Below, piece by piece: positions 57,047 to 64,000 of a DNA stretch of 64,000 nt (positions are counted from its first letter, which is position 1; each line of letters opens with the position of its first letter). Position numbers and translations under genes: made by a program. This stretch comes from Betaproteobacteria bacterium (lineage in GTDB: Bacteria > Pseudomonadota > Gammaproteobacteria > Burkholderiales > SG8-41): contig JANXSE010000016.1 of assembly GCA_025356695.1 (NCBI GenBank), forward strand, positions 1-64,000, in the 5' to 3' direction. Below the pieces are notes generated by a model. It worked only from the letters and a program-made list of their open reading frames with translations, was not told the DNA's origin and made no database searches.

Positions 57047-57110
57047 ATTGGATTCGCGCAATAGCCACATTGGTTTGACTATAATTTTTCCACTTGAGAG
57101 GGGAATTCGA

Positions 57111-57290
57111 ATGACCAAGATTATCGCTGCTCTGGTTGCCGGTGTTTTCGCTGTTGCTTCGGTTGGCGCATTTGCTGCTGCACACGCCGGCGCGCAACCC
57201 GCCAAAGACGGCAAAAAAGATGAAATGAAGAAAGACGCGCCGAAAGCCGACGCCAAGAAAGACGAAATGAAAAAAGACGCGAAGAAGTAA
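57111..57290 (+). CDS. Small exported Lys/Asp-rich protein (paralogue 3)
   Basis: 59 residues from the ATG at 57111. Signal peptide MTKIIAALVAGVFAVASVGAFA, then a tail with near-repeats KKDEMKKDAPKADAKK and KKDEMKKDAKK, almost all Lys, Asp, Ala and Met. GAGAGGGGAATTCGA precedes the ATG. It is clearly related to the 51554 gene in layout, leader and terminator. It lies divergent from the TPR-HupE operon and on the far side of it from its two sisters. Confidence 0.78.
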   Translation: MTKIIAALVAGVFAVASVGAFAAAHAGAQPAKDGKKDEMKKDAPKADAKKDEMKKDAKK

Positions 57291-57304
57291 TCTCTTCTTT
57301 GCGC

Positions 57305-57336
57305 AAAAAAAGGCAGGGGTTTCCCCTGCCTTTTTT
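57305..57336. terminator. Bidirectional terminator after paralogue 3
   Basis: AAAAAAGGCAGGGG-TTT-CCCCTGCCTTTTTT, a 14-pair stem including A/T tracts, followed by ATTGCCTGCGC. It also ends the convergent membrane-protein gene at 57373. The GGCAGGG core and the sequence after it match the terminator at 51705. Confidence 0.9.
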
Positions 57337-57372
57337 ATTGCCTGCGCCTCGCCAGTCCGGTGAAACGCGCGC

Positions 57373-57678
57373 CTAAACCAACACCATCAGCAATAAACCT
57401 GCGGTCAGCGCAAAGCGCGAAACCGGCGACCAGACCGGCGCCTCGACATTGCCGGCGCATAGCCAGGCCAGACGCGCCCACGCCATGTAAATCAGGATGC
57501 GCAGCACATCGAGCCAGTCGGCGGCCAACGGATATTCCGCCACGCGCGCGGCTTCACCGCCGATCACCAGCGCGCTGGTAATCCAGGCGACGGGGATGCC
57601 GCACAGCCACCATATTTTCCACAGCCGTTCGCGCCCGTATCGGGAGCGCGCCAACGACGCCAGCATCCGCTGCTTCAT
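57373..57678 (-). CDS. Small membrane protein of unknown function
   Basis: 101 residues from the ATG at 57678 (MKQRMLASLARSRYGRERLW). Three hydrophobic segments are visible (IWWLCGIPVAWITSALVIG, LDVLRILIYMAWARLAWLC, FALTAGLLLMVLV), with a basic N-terminus inside. It is convergent with the small Lys-rich gene and divergent from nudJ. I do not recognise the family. Confidence 0.65.
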   Translation of the reverse strand: MKQRMLASLARSRYGRERLWKIWWLCGIPVAWITSALVIGGEAARVAEYPLAADWLDVLRILIYMAWARLAWLCAGNVEAPVWSPVSRFALTAGLLLMVLV

Positions 57679-57795
57679 TTCAATCTGCCGTTTGCCATGA
57701 TTTGAGCTTGCACTATGCCGCACACCGGCCGGCCGACGCAACCGGCAAAACCGGCCGATTTTGGCTACGCGCAGACTACCGGTACAATTGCGCGC

Positions 57796-58260
57796 ATGAG
57801 CACCAGCGAAAACATCTGGAAACCCGAGGTCACCGTCGCCGCGGTCATCGAGCGCGACGGACTCTTTCTGCTGATTGAGGAGGAAACCGAACGCGGCGCC
57901 CTCTTCAACCAGCCGGCGGGCCATCTCGAACGCGGTGAAACGCTGACCGCAGCGGTGGTCCGCGAAACGCTGGAAGAAAGCGCGCACCATTTCGTGCCCG
58001 AGACCCTGCTCGGCATCTATCACCACACGCAGTCCGCTGTGACTTATATGCGCTTCGCCTTTGCCGGCCGCGTCAGCGCGCACGACGCGGCGCGCGTACT
58101 CGACGACGGCATCATCCGGCACGTCTGGATGAGTGCCGATGAAATCCGCGCCAGCCGCACGCGCCACCGCTCGCCGCTGGTCATGCAATGCATCGACGAT
58201 TTTCTCGCCGGCACGCGCTACCCGCTCGACACCGTGCGCCGCTACGCCCCGCCAGCATGA
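57796..58260 (+). CDS. nudJ: Nudix hydrolase, NudJ-like
   Basis: 154 residues from the ATG at 57796. The Nudix box is [23 protein letters not shown]; the G-x5-E-x7-RE-x2-EE core is intact, but the usual Gly after EE is replaced (EESA), which occurs in some NudJ relatives. NudJ removes phosphate from thiamine and nucleotide diphosphates. Its stop overlaps the mnmA start (ATGA), the same nudJ-mnmA order as E. coli. Confidence 0.9.
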   Translation: MSTSENIWKPEVTVAAVIERDGLFLLIEEETERGALFNQPAGHLERGETLTAAVVRETLEESAHHFVPETLLGIYHHTQSAVTYMRFAFAGRVSAHDAARVLDDGIIRHVWMSADEIRASRTRHRSPLVMQCIDDFLAGTRYPLDTVRRYAPPA

Positions 58261-59333
58261 GCAAACCGCGCATCGTCGTCGGCATGTCGGGCGGGGTCGA
58301 TTCCTCGGTCGCCGCCCTGCTGCTGAAAGAACAGGGTTACGACGTCGTCGGCCTCTTCATGAAAAACTGGGAGGACGATGACGACGATGAATACTGCAGT
58401 TCGCGGCAGGACCTCATCGACGCGGTTTCCGTGGCCGACCGCATCGGCATCGACATCGAGGCGGTGAATTTCTCGAAGGAATACAAGGACCGCGTCTTCA
58501 GCGAATTCCTGCGCGAATACAAATCCGGCCGCACCCCTAACCCCGACGTGCTGTGCAACGCCGAAATCAAGTTCCGCGCCTTTCTCGACCACGCGATGGC
58601 GATGGGCGCCGAACGCATCGCCACCGGCCATTACGCGCAGGTGCGGGAAGTCGACGGCCTCAGCCAACTGCTCAAAGCCGAGGACGGCACCAAGGACCAG
58701 AGTTATTTTCTCTACCGGCTCAATCAGGGCCAGTTGTCGAAAACGCTGTTTCCGCTCGGCGGCCTTTACAAGCGCGAGGTGCGCGAGATCGCGCAGAAGG
58801 CCGGGCTCGCCAATTTTGCAAAGAAGGATTCAACCGGCATCTGCTTCATCGGCGAGCGCCCGTTCCGCGAATTTCTCAACCGCTACATCCCCTCCGAGCC
58901 GGGTGAGATCTGGGCGGTCGACGGGCGCATGGTCGGCCGCCACATGGGCCTGATGTTCTATACGATCGGCCAGCGTCAGGGCCTCGGCATCGGCGGCACG
59001 CGCGAGGGCGACGGCGATGCCTGGTATGTCGCTGCCAAGGACATGCCGAACAACCGCCTGATCGTAGTTCAGGGCCGCGAACATGACGCGCTGCTCTCAA
59101 ACACGCTCGACAGCGCGGACCTCAACTGGATCAGCGGCGAACCGCCGCATTGCAACTGGGTCTATAACGCAAAGACGCGCTACCGGCAGAAAGACGCGCC
59201 GTGCAGCATCAACAGCGTCAACGCCGGACACTGCGAAATCACCTTTGCCGAATCGCAGTGGGCGGTCACGCCGGGACAATCAGTGGTGCTCTACGAAAGC
59301 CGCGTCTGCCTCGGCGGTGGCATCATCCAGTAG
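58257..59333 (+). CDS. mnmA: tRNA-specific 2-thiouridylase MnmA
   Basis: 358 residues from the ATG at 58257. The PP-loop is [15 protein letters not shown]; the catalytic cysteines are C100 (NPDVLC) and C196 ([12 protein letters not shown]). [14 protein letters not shown] is conserved. MnmA thiolates U34 of tRNA-Lys, -Glu and -Gln using sulfur from the IscS/Tus relay. Starting at 58188 would overlap nudJ and is not supported. Confidence 0.96.
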   Translation: MSKPRIVVGMSGGVDSSVAALLLKEQGYDVVGLFMKNWEDDDDDEYCSSRQDLIDAVSVADRIGIDIEAVNFSKEYKDRVFSEFLREYKSGRTPNPDVLCNAEIKFRAFLDHAMAMGAERIATGHYAQVREVDGLSQLLKAEDGTKDQSYFLYRLNQGQLSKTLFPLGGLYKREVREIAQKAGLANFAKKDSTGICFIGERPFREFLNRYIPSEPGEIWAVDGRMVGRHMGLMFYTIGQRQGLGIGGTREGDGDAWYVAAKDMPNNRLIVVQGREHDALLSNTLDSADLNWISGEPPHCNWVYNAKTRYRQKDAPCSINSVNAGHCEITFAESQWAVTPGQSVVLYESRVCLGGGIIQ

Positions 59334-59370
59334 CGGAACACCCGTCCCGCGTTCGGGTCGCGCTTCCCGT

Positions 59371-59982
59371 CTAGATCTTCGGCGGTACCGTATCGACGAA
59401 CGAGGCGCGCTTGTCGAGCTTTTCGGCGAGTTTGGCAAGGTTCGGATATTCCTTGCGCCAGTTGATATCGGACAGGCGCAGATCCAGGTAACCGAGCGCG
59501 CAGCCCACCGCAATGTCCGCGAGGTTGTAATGATCGCCGCTGCACCAGGCACGGCTGCCGAGATCGTCCGCCATCGTCTTCAACGCGCGTTCGATCTTGC
59601 CCTGCTGGCGCGCGATCCACTCGGCGCTTTGTTTGTCTGCCGCGCGGCGCTTTTCCACCACCACTGCGTTGGCGGCGTCGGTGCAACCGTCGGCCAGCGC
59701 CTCCCAGCGGCGCGTTTGTATGCGCGCGCGCGTGTCATCCGGAATCAGCCGGCCGACCGGGCTTGCGTTCTCAAGATATTCGACGATGACGCGCGAATCG
59801 AACAGCGTCGTCTCGTCGTCGAGTACGAGGACCGGCACTTTGCCGAGGGGGTTGTATTCGGGAACGCGGGTGGCCGGATCGCCGGGACTATCGATGATTA
59901 AATCGTATTCAATCTTTTTTTCCGCCAGCACGATACGCACCTTGCGGCTGTAGGGGCTGGCGAGCGCTGCAATCAACTTCAT
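59371..59982 (-). CDS. Glutathione S-transferase family protein
   Basis: 203 residues. The thioredoxin-like N-domain (MKLIAALASPYSRKVRIVLAEKKIEYDL) has SPYSRKVR at the glutathione site, with VPVLVLDDETTLFDSRVIVEYLE. The helical C-domain covers about 90-200. It is related to the stringent-starvation/YfcG-type bacterial GSTs. Substrate unknown. It is divergent from the glutaredoxin-DinB selenoprotein gene, another thiol-redox protein, with 156 bases between starts. Confidence 0.88.
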   Translation of the reverse strand: MKLIAALASPYSRKVRIVLAEKKIEYDLIIDSPGDPATRVPEYNPLGKVPVLVLDDETTLFDSRVIVEYLENASPVGRLIPDDTRARIQTRRWEALADGCTDAANAVVVEKRRAADKQSAEWIARQQGKIERALKTMADDLGSRAWCSGDHYNLADIAVGCALGYLDLRLSDINWRKEYPNLAKLAEKLDKRASFVDTVPPKI

Positions 59983-60138
59983 GCTCTCGTCCGTTCTTCA
60001 TGTTTATACAACGTTTCATGCATGCCATTATAACATCGCACACTGCAATCCCTTGAGCCGGCAGGGACATTGCTTGACGCGGCGCGGCGGCGGGTAGTAC
60101 GCTCGGTCACACTTTCCCTTCAATTGCAGAAAGCACGC

Positions 60139-60912
60139 ATGGATTCCATCGGCGACAAATTCGTACTATTCACCCAACCGGGGTGAAGCAGCTGTCTTCG
60201 AGCGAAAGAGTTTCTTTCGAAAAAAGGCATCGACTTCATCGCGATTGACGTCCTCAACGACAAGGGCGGGCGCGAAAAACTGCTCGCCTTCGGCGTGCGC
60301 AACGTACCGGTGGTCGCACGCGGCGAACAATTCGTCTTCGGACAGAACCTTGAGGATGTCGCCGAGTTCGTCGGTCTGCAGGGCACCGGCCACAAACCGC
60401 TGCCGCCCGAACAGCTGATCGGCAAATGGGTCGACGTGCTGCACACGGCGCAGGGCTTCCTGCGCCAGATTCCCGATGCGCGCCTTAATGAACTCGTCAT
60501 CGAGAACCGCGACCGCACCATCCGCCTGATGGGTCACCACGTGTTCCGCATCGCCGAGGCGTTTCTGGAGACGGTGGAAGACGGTGTCGAATACGAGGTG
60601 CAGCTCGCCAACGTGCCGCCCAAAGACGGCACCTTCACCAGCGGCGACGAGATCGCGCAATACGGCGACGCTGTCGTTGCGCGGCTGCAGCGGTGGTGGA
60701 TCGAACTCGCCGACAAAACCTGCCAGCAGAAGGTAAAGACTTTCTTCGGCAAGCAGCCGATCCACATGCTCTACGAACGCTCGACCTGGCACTCGGCGCA
60801 GCACACGCGCCAGCTGAACGCCGTGCTTGAGCGCTTCGGCATCCCGCCCAAAAGCCCGCTCAAAGCCGAAACGCTGGTGGGACTGCCGCTGCCCGAAAGG
60901 CTCTGGGAGTAA
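60139..60912 (+). CDS. Glutaredoxin-DinB fusion, apparent selenoprotein (in-frame TGA as Sec16)
   Basis: 257 residues if the TGA at 60184-60186 is read as selenocysteine. The glutaredoxin-like N-domain (about 1-80) reads KFVLFTQPG-U16-SSC19, then RAKEFL and the cis-Pro VRNVPVV (P57); U16 replaces the first Cys of the usual CxxC. The C-domain (about 90-240) is DinB-like, with His pairs at GH133H134 and H218-x3-H222. Coding continues cleanly after the TGA for 242 codons, and a SECIS-like hairpin follows at 60193. A simple nonsense mutation is the alternative; the exact position of the stop at the catalytic Cys argues against it. A gene caller would start at 60295. Confidence 0.85.
60193..60229 (+). 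promoter_or_regulatory. SECIS-like hairpin of the glutaredoxin-DinB gene
   Basis: Lower stem TGTCTT/AAGGCA (60193-60198 with 60224-60229), an internal loop, and a perfect upper stem CGAAAG/CTTTCG (60203-60208 with 60214-60219) with apical loop AGTTT. The loop begins 23 bases after the TGA and has G in its first two positions, which fits the bacterial SECIS pattern I know. Confidence 0.7.
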
Positions 60913-60931
60913 CAACAGAATCTCGTGCAAT

Positions 60932-60961
60932 AAAAAAGCCCCGCAACGCGGGGCTTTTTTT
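60932..60961. terminator. Bidirectional terminator
   Basis: AAAAAAGCCCCGC-AAC-GCGGGGCTTTTTT, a 13-pair stem including the A/T tracts, between the convergent glutaredoxin-DinB and Bug genes. Confidence 0.92.
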
Positions 60962-60975
60962 CGGCAGTAACGCGC

Positions 60976-61947
60976 CTACTCCAGCTTGAGCCCCGCCTCT
61001 TTCACCAGCTTCGCGTACTTGGCGAGATCGTTTTTAATCACCTGCGCGAATTCCTGCGGCGTGTTGCCGACGAGTTCGTTGCCGCCCTGTGTGCCGAGCC
61101 GCTCGATCACGTCAGGCATCTTCAGTGCCTTCACCACTTCGCGATGCAGGCGTTCGACGATTGCCGGCGGCGTGCCGGCCGGCAGCACCACTGCCTGCCA
61201 CTGTGTGATTTCAAATCCCTTGAGACCGAGCTCGTCGAGTGTCGGCACCTCGGGCAATGAACTCGATCGCTTGAGGCCGCTGACACCGAGCGCGCGCAGC
61301 TTGCCGGCCTTCAACTGCGGCACCGACGTGATCGGCGTGTCGAACATATAGTTCAACTGGCCGCCGAGCAGATCGGCCAGCGCCAGCGCGCTGCCTTTGT
61401 ACGGCACGTGGATCGATTTGGTTTGCGTCATCAGGTTGAACAACTCGCCGGCGAGATGATTGCCGCCGCCGATGCCGGTCGAACCGTAGGTCAGCGCGCC
61501 CGGCTTCGATTTCACCCACGCGATCATGTCCTTGATATTGGCAACCGGGTTTGCGACCGGCACCACCAGCACGTACATATAGAGCGTGCCCTGCGTCACC
61601 GGCATGAAATCCTTGACCGGATCGTAGGCGATTTTTTTGTAGAACACCGGGTTGGTGGTGAGCGGACCGCTCTGTCCCATCAGGATGGTGTAACCGTCGG
61701 GCGGCGCGTGCGCCCCGAGCTCGGTGCCGATGCCGCCGTTGGCGCCGGCGCGGTTGTCGATGATGATGGTCTGACCGAAAGCCTCGCCGAGTTTCTGCCC
61801 GATGGTGCGCGAAAAAATATCCGCCGCGCCGCCCGCTGCATAAGGACAGATCCAGCGGATCGGTTTGGTCGGCCATTGCTCGGCGGCAAACGATGCGGAC
61901 GCGAGAAACGCAAGCACTGCAACGCTCATGAAAATCTGCTTTTTCAT
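60976..61947 (-). CDS. Bug-type substrate-binding protein
   Basis: 323 residues from the ATG at 61947, preceded by GAGGAGGTTGC. The signal peptide is MKKQIFMSVAVLAFLASASFA. WPTKPIRWICPYAAGGAADIFSR and IDNRAGANGGIGTELGAHAPPDGYT are the ligand loops. It lies 30 bases downstream of the UGSC selenoprotein gene on the same strand, so the two are probably one transcript and may act on one substrate class. Confidence 0.94.
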   Translation of the reverse strand: MKKQIFMSVAVLAFLASASFAAEQWPTKPIRWICPYAAGGAADIFSRTIGQKLGEAFGQTIIIDNRAGANGGIGTELGAHAPPDGYTILMGQSGPLTTNPVFYKKIAYDPVKDFMPVTQGTLYMYVLVVPVANPVANIKDMIAWVKSKPGALTYGSTGIGGGNHLAGELFNLMTQTKSIHVPYKGSALALADLLGGQLNYMFDTPITSVPQLKAGKLRALGVSGLKRSSSLPEVPTLDELGLKGFEITQWQAVVLPAGTPPAIVERLHREVVKALKMPDVIERLGTQGGNELVGNTPQEFAQVIKNDLAKYAKLVKEAGLKLE

Positions 61948-61977
61948 CGCAACCTCCTCGTTCAAAATTGACGTGCG

Positions 61978-63717
61978 CTATTGCTTGATCAGCGTATTCC
62001 AGTTCTTCGGCAGGCGTATCGCCTTGCTCACCGGCGGGCCCTGGATGTGATTGCTGACGTAACCCTTCGACTGATTGCGGCCCCAGTCGCCGGCGATCAT
62101 GATGCCGATCCACTCGGGATGATGGAACACCGGAATCAAACGATCAGGATCATCCGATTCGCCGTAGACCGGCGGCAGCAAACCCTGCTTCACATAATTG
62201 TTGACGCGAAAACCGGTCTGCCCGCAGTTCCAGGCATAACGCTCCGCAAGCGAGGCTTTCATTTTTACGTTTTCGTAAAGATAGCGCCGCAGATCGTCCT
62301 TGCTCCAGCCGTCCTGCGCGAACACCTTGGCGATGCTCGGCCCGAGCATGATCAGCGGATGCCAGTTGCTGTAAACCATGCCGATCGCCGTCCAGTAACC
62401 GCAGGCGCGCTGGCCGATCACATCGGCAATCAATTCCGCGTGTTCGACGGCCTTCTCGCTGCCGGTATAAGTCGGCGCGCTGATCGCCACCACGCTTTGC
62501 ACGGTAACAATGTTGTTACCCGCCTTGTAACCGCGATCGACGCTGTACGGCTGCCAGCCGATCTCGGCGACCGCTTCTTCATTCTCGGCCGCGGCGACCA
62601 GAAAGCTCTGGCCGATGCTGCCCTTGTCGGCGCCCTCGGGCGCATGATGAAAGCCGGCGACGTTGCGCAGGAACAGGCGCAGAAAGCGGCCCACGCTGGT
62701 GTTGGCCTGAATACCGGTGCGCATCACGCCCTGCCCCGCATTGAAGCCGAGCTGTTGCGCAATCGGCCCGTTGATGACGATCAGCGATTCCCAGCCCGGC
62801 GTCGAACCGGCATCTTCGATTTTGTAAACCGGATCGACGATCGCTTCAACAACCGCCAGCAGCACCGGCATGTATTCGGGACGGCAGCCGGCCATCACGC
62901 CGTTCACCGCGACGTTCCACACCGTCGCGTAGCGATTGGCCGGTGGACACGGTCCCAGCACTTCATCGGGTGCGCGGTCGGTGAACTTCATAAAACGTTC
63001 GACGCGATCCAGCGTCGGCGGCATCACCGGCATGCCGTCGGCCCAGAAATTTTTCTGGAAGTGTTCGTAGACTTCGTCGAGCGTGCCGCGGAAAACAATG
63101 TCGTGCGGCGCCGGTTCGGCATCGGCGACGTTGTCCGATGCCTTGCCTACGGGTTTCGACAGGCCCGCAATGATCTGCGGCAACAGTTCTTCGACAACCT
63201 TGCGCCGCAGTTCTTCCTTGCTGTCGGTCATCGGCACGCCGGGGTAGGCGGCGATCGGCATGTCGGGCAGGCCGAGGCCTTTAGCGACGACCGCGGCCTG
63301 CTTCAAAAATCCGCTGGAGATAATAGACACCGCCGGATAGCCGGCGTTTTCAACTGCTGCACTCGCCCGCAACACGGCGGGCGTGCAGGCGCCTCAGGCG
63401 CCTATCGCGGAGATGACCGCGTTACAGCCATGTTGTTTGAGCAGCTTCGGCACATCGGCGACGAGCTCGCGTTGCTGCGGCCCGTGCACGTTACCGAACA
63501 CATCGTAGGTCACGAAGCGGATACCGGGAAAACGTTTGCCCAGTTCTTCGCGCACGATCGGAAAAATCTCCTCGCCGCGAAACAGGTAGTCCCACAATTC
63601 GCCGACCACCTTGCCGGACAAATCATCGATGCGCGCGTTCGGCGCGCGCGTTTGATAGGCCGACTTGCCGAGCGGCCACACGACTTCATATTTGGGTTCG
63701 GTCACGTCACCACTCAT
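61978..63717 (-). CDS. UGSC-family selenoprotein (in-frame TGA as Sec108)
   Basis: 579 residues from the ATG at 63717 (GGGAG upstream) if the TGA at 63394-63396 is read as selenocysteine. Around it the sequence is NAVISAIGA-U108-G-A-C111-TPAVLRASAAVENAGYP, which fits the U-G-x-C motif of the UGSC (seleno)protein family. The N-part (1-107) resembles grdB/reductase-like sequences with GCNAVISAIGA; the C-part (about 160-579) is a separate globular domain with VMRTGIQANTSVGRFLRLFLRN. A SECIS-like hairpin follows the TGA at 63357-63388. Gene callers would report two pieces (63394-63717 and 61978-63375). Function unknown; it is flanked by Bug genes. Confidence 0.88.
63357..63388 (-). promoter_or_regulatory. 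SECIS-like hairpin of the UGSC selenoprotein gene
   Basis: On the minus strand CTGCACGCCCGC pairs with GCGGGCGAGTGCAG (12 pairs, a two-base bulge), leaving the loop CGTGTT with G in second place. The stem starts five bases after the TGA, and the loop 17 bases after it, in the range expected for a bacterial SECIS. Confidence 0.75.
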
Positions 63718-63756
63718 ACCAATGCTCCCACGTGAAAATTACTGACATCGCACTTT

Positions 63757-63864
63757 CCCCTCTCCCCCGTTCAGGGGGAGAGGGCCAGGGTGAGGGGGCG
63801 CGCCGTTTCTTGCAACCGATTGCCCCTCACCCCTACCCTCTCCCCGCTCGCGCGGGGCGAGGGC
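63757..63864. repeat. Inverted CCCTCTCCCC/GGGGAGAGGG repeat element
   Basis: One copy (63757-63798) reads CCCCTCTCCCCC...GGGGGAGAGGGCCAGGGTGAGGGGG, and a second (63822-63864) is its near reverse complement (CCCCTCACCCCTACCCTCTCCCC, then a GC hairpin). Such elements are widespread dispersed palindromes in proteobacterial genomes. It sits between the UGSC gene and the Bug gene upstream and may separate their transcripts. Confidence 0.8.
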
Positions 63865-63869
63865 GTTTT

Positions 63870-64000
63870 TTATTCCGCCTTGATCCCCGACTTCTCGATC
63901 ACATCGCGCCACATCGGCACTTCCAGCGCGATGCGCGCGCGTAGCGCATCGGAGCCGGCCGCCGTGACTTTGAGGCCCGCCGTCCACAACGCATCTTTCA
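63870..64000 (-). CDS. Bug-type substrate-binding protein (C-terminal part only)
   Basis: The last 42 codons, ending SDALRARIALEVPMWRDVIE...KAE before the TAA at 63872-63870. The closing W-R-D-V-I-E-K-S-G pattern is typical of the C-terminal helix of Bug/TctC proteins. The rest lies beyond the window. Assigned on the tail only, so the family is likely but not certain. Confidence 0.6.
   Translation of the reverse strand, partial: KDALWTAGLKVTAAGSDALRARIALEVPMWRDVIEKSGIKAE

Noticed and set aside
60139..60912. Pseudogene explanation for the TGA at 60184
   Set aside because: The stop is exactly at the catalytic Cys, there is no other defect in 257 codons, and a SECIS-like hairpin follows. A second similar case 3 kb away supports recoding. 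Sec machinery remains to be confirmed.
61978..63717. Two separate genes split at 63394
   Set aside because: Both pieces are in the same frame, join into one UGSC motif, and the downstream piece has no ribosome site or suitable start near 63375.

Overview
The window looks like a chromosomal segment of a GC-rich betaproteobacterium, probably Burkholderiales-like or a related lineage. The reasons are at least eight tripartite-tricarboxylate/Bug-type periplasmic binding proteins (one partial), the argD-argF-argG block next to a DUF3579 gene, a cysI-DUF934 pair with a CysB regulator, RibBA, and a gene that matches the betaproteobacterial proteasome homologue (BPH). I see no rRNA, tRNA, CRISPR array, prophage or insertion sequence.

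Layout. 0-3 kb: assimilatory sulfite reduction (DUF934, cysI) divergent from cysB. 3-6.5 kb: TlpA-like thioredoxin, Tat-exported transglutaminase-like protein, murJ. 6.5-17 kb: rpsT, then arginine genes argD, argF and argG. Between argF and argG lie an exported chorismate mutase, a Bug/CoA-transferase/CitE-like operon and a glycosyltransferase-like gene. After argG come ppnP, the proteasome-like gene and yajQ. 17-24 kb: amidotransferase, retropepsin-like protease, then the minus-strand group xseB-ispA-dxs-folE-ribBA. 24-27.5 kb: Rieske oxygenase, rhodanese and Tat-exported Kelch protein. 27.5-40 kb: an organic-acid catabolic island with an isocitrate-lyase/PEP-mutase family lyase, TcuA-like flavoprotein, CapA-like protein, GntR regulator, LeuC/LeuD-like hydratase, MmgE/PrpD protein and four Bug proteins. 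40-48 kb: AlkC, DegT-type aminotransferase, a small unknown, Bug, flavocytochrome c pair, clpA/clpS. 48-51 kb: cold-shock gene, an unrecognised 458-residue protein, rluE. 51-57.4 kb: three small exported lysine-rich proteins flanking a TonB receptor/TonB/HupE/TPR operon. 57.4-64 kb: nudJ-mnmA, GST, two apparent selenoprotein genes and Bug proteins.

The most notable observation is that two genes about 3 kb apart are each interrupted by one in-frame TGA exactly where a redox cysteine is expected. One is a glutaredoxin-DinB fusion with a UxxC motif; the other is a UGSC-family protein with U-G-A-C. In both cases a bacterial-SECIS-like hairpin starts a few bases after the TGA. Together they argue that the organism inserts selenocysteine; a conventional gene caller would split or truncate both genes. 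Other points are the three-member family of tiny Lys-rich exported proteins with matching leaders and terminators, the BPH-type proteasome next to ppnP, and a degenerate GGATTGAG-type repeat that has apparently extended the RibBA C-terminus.
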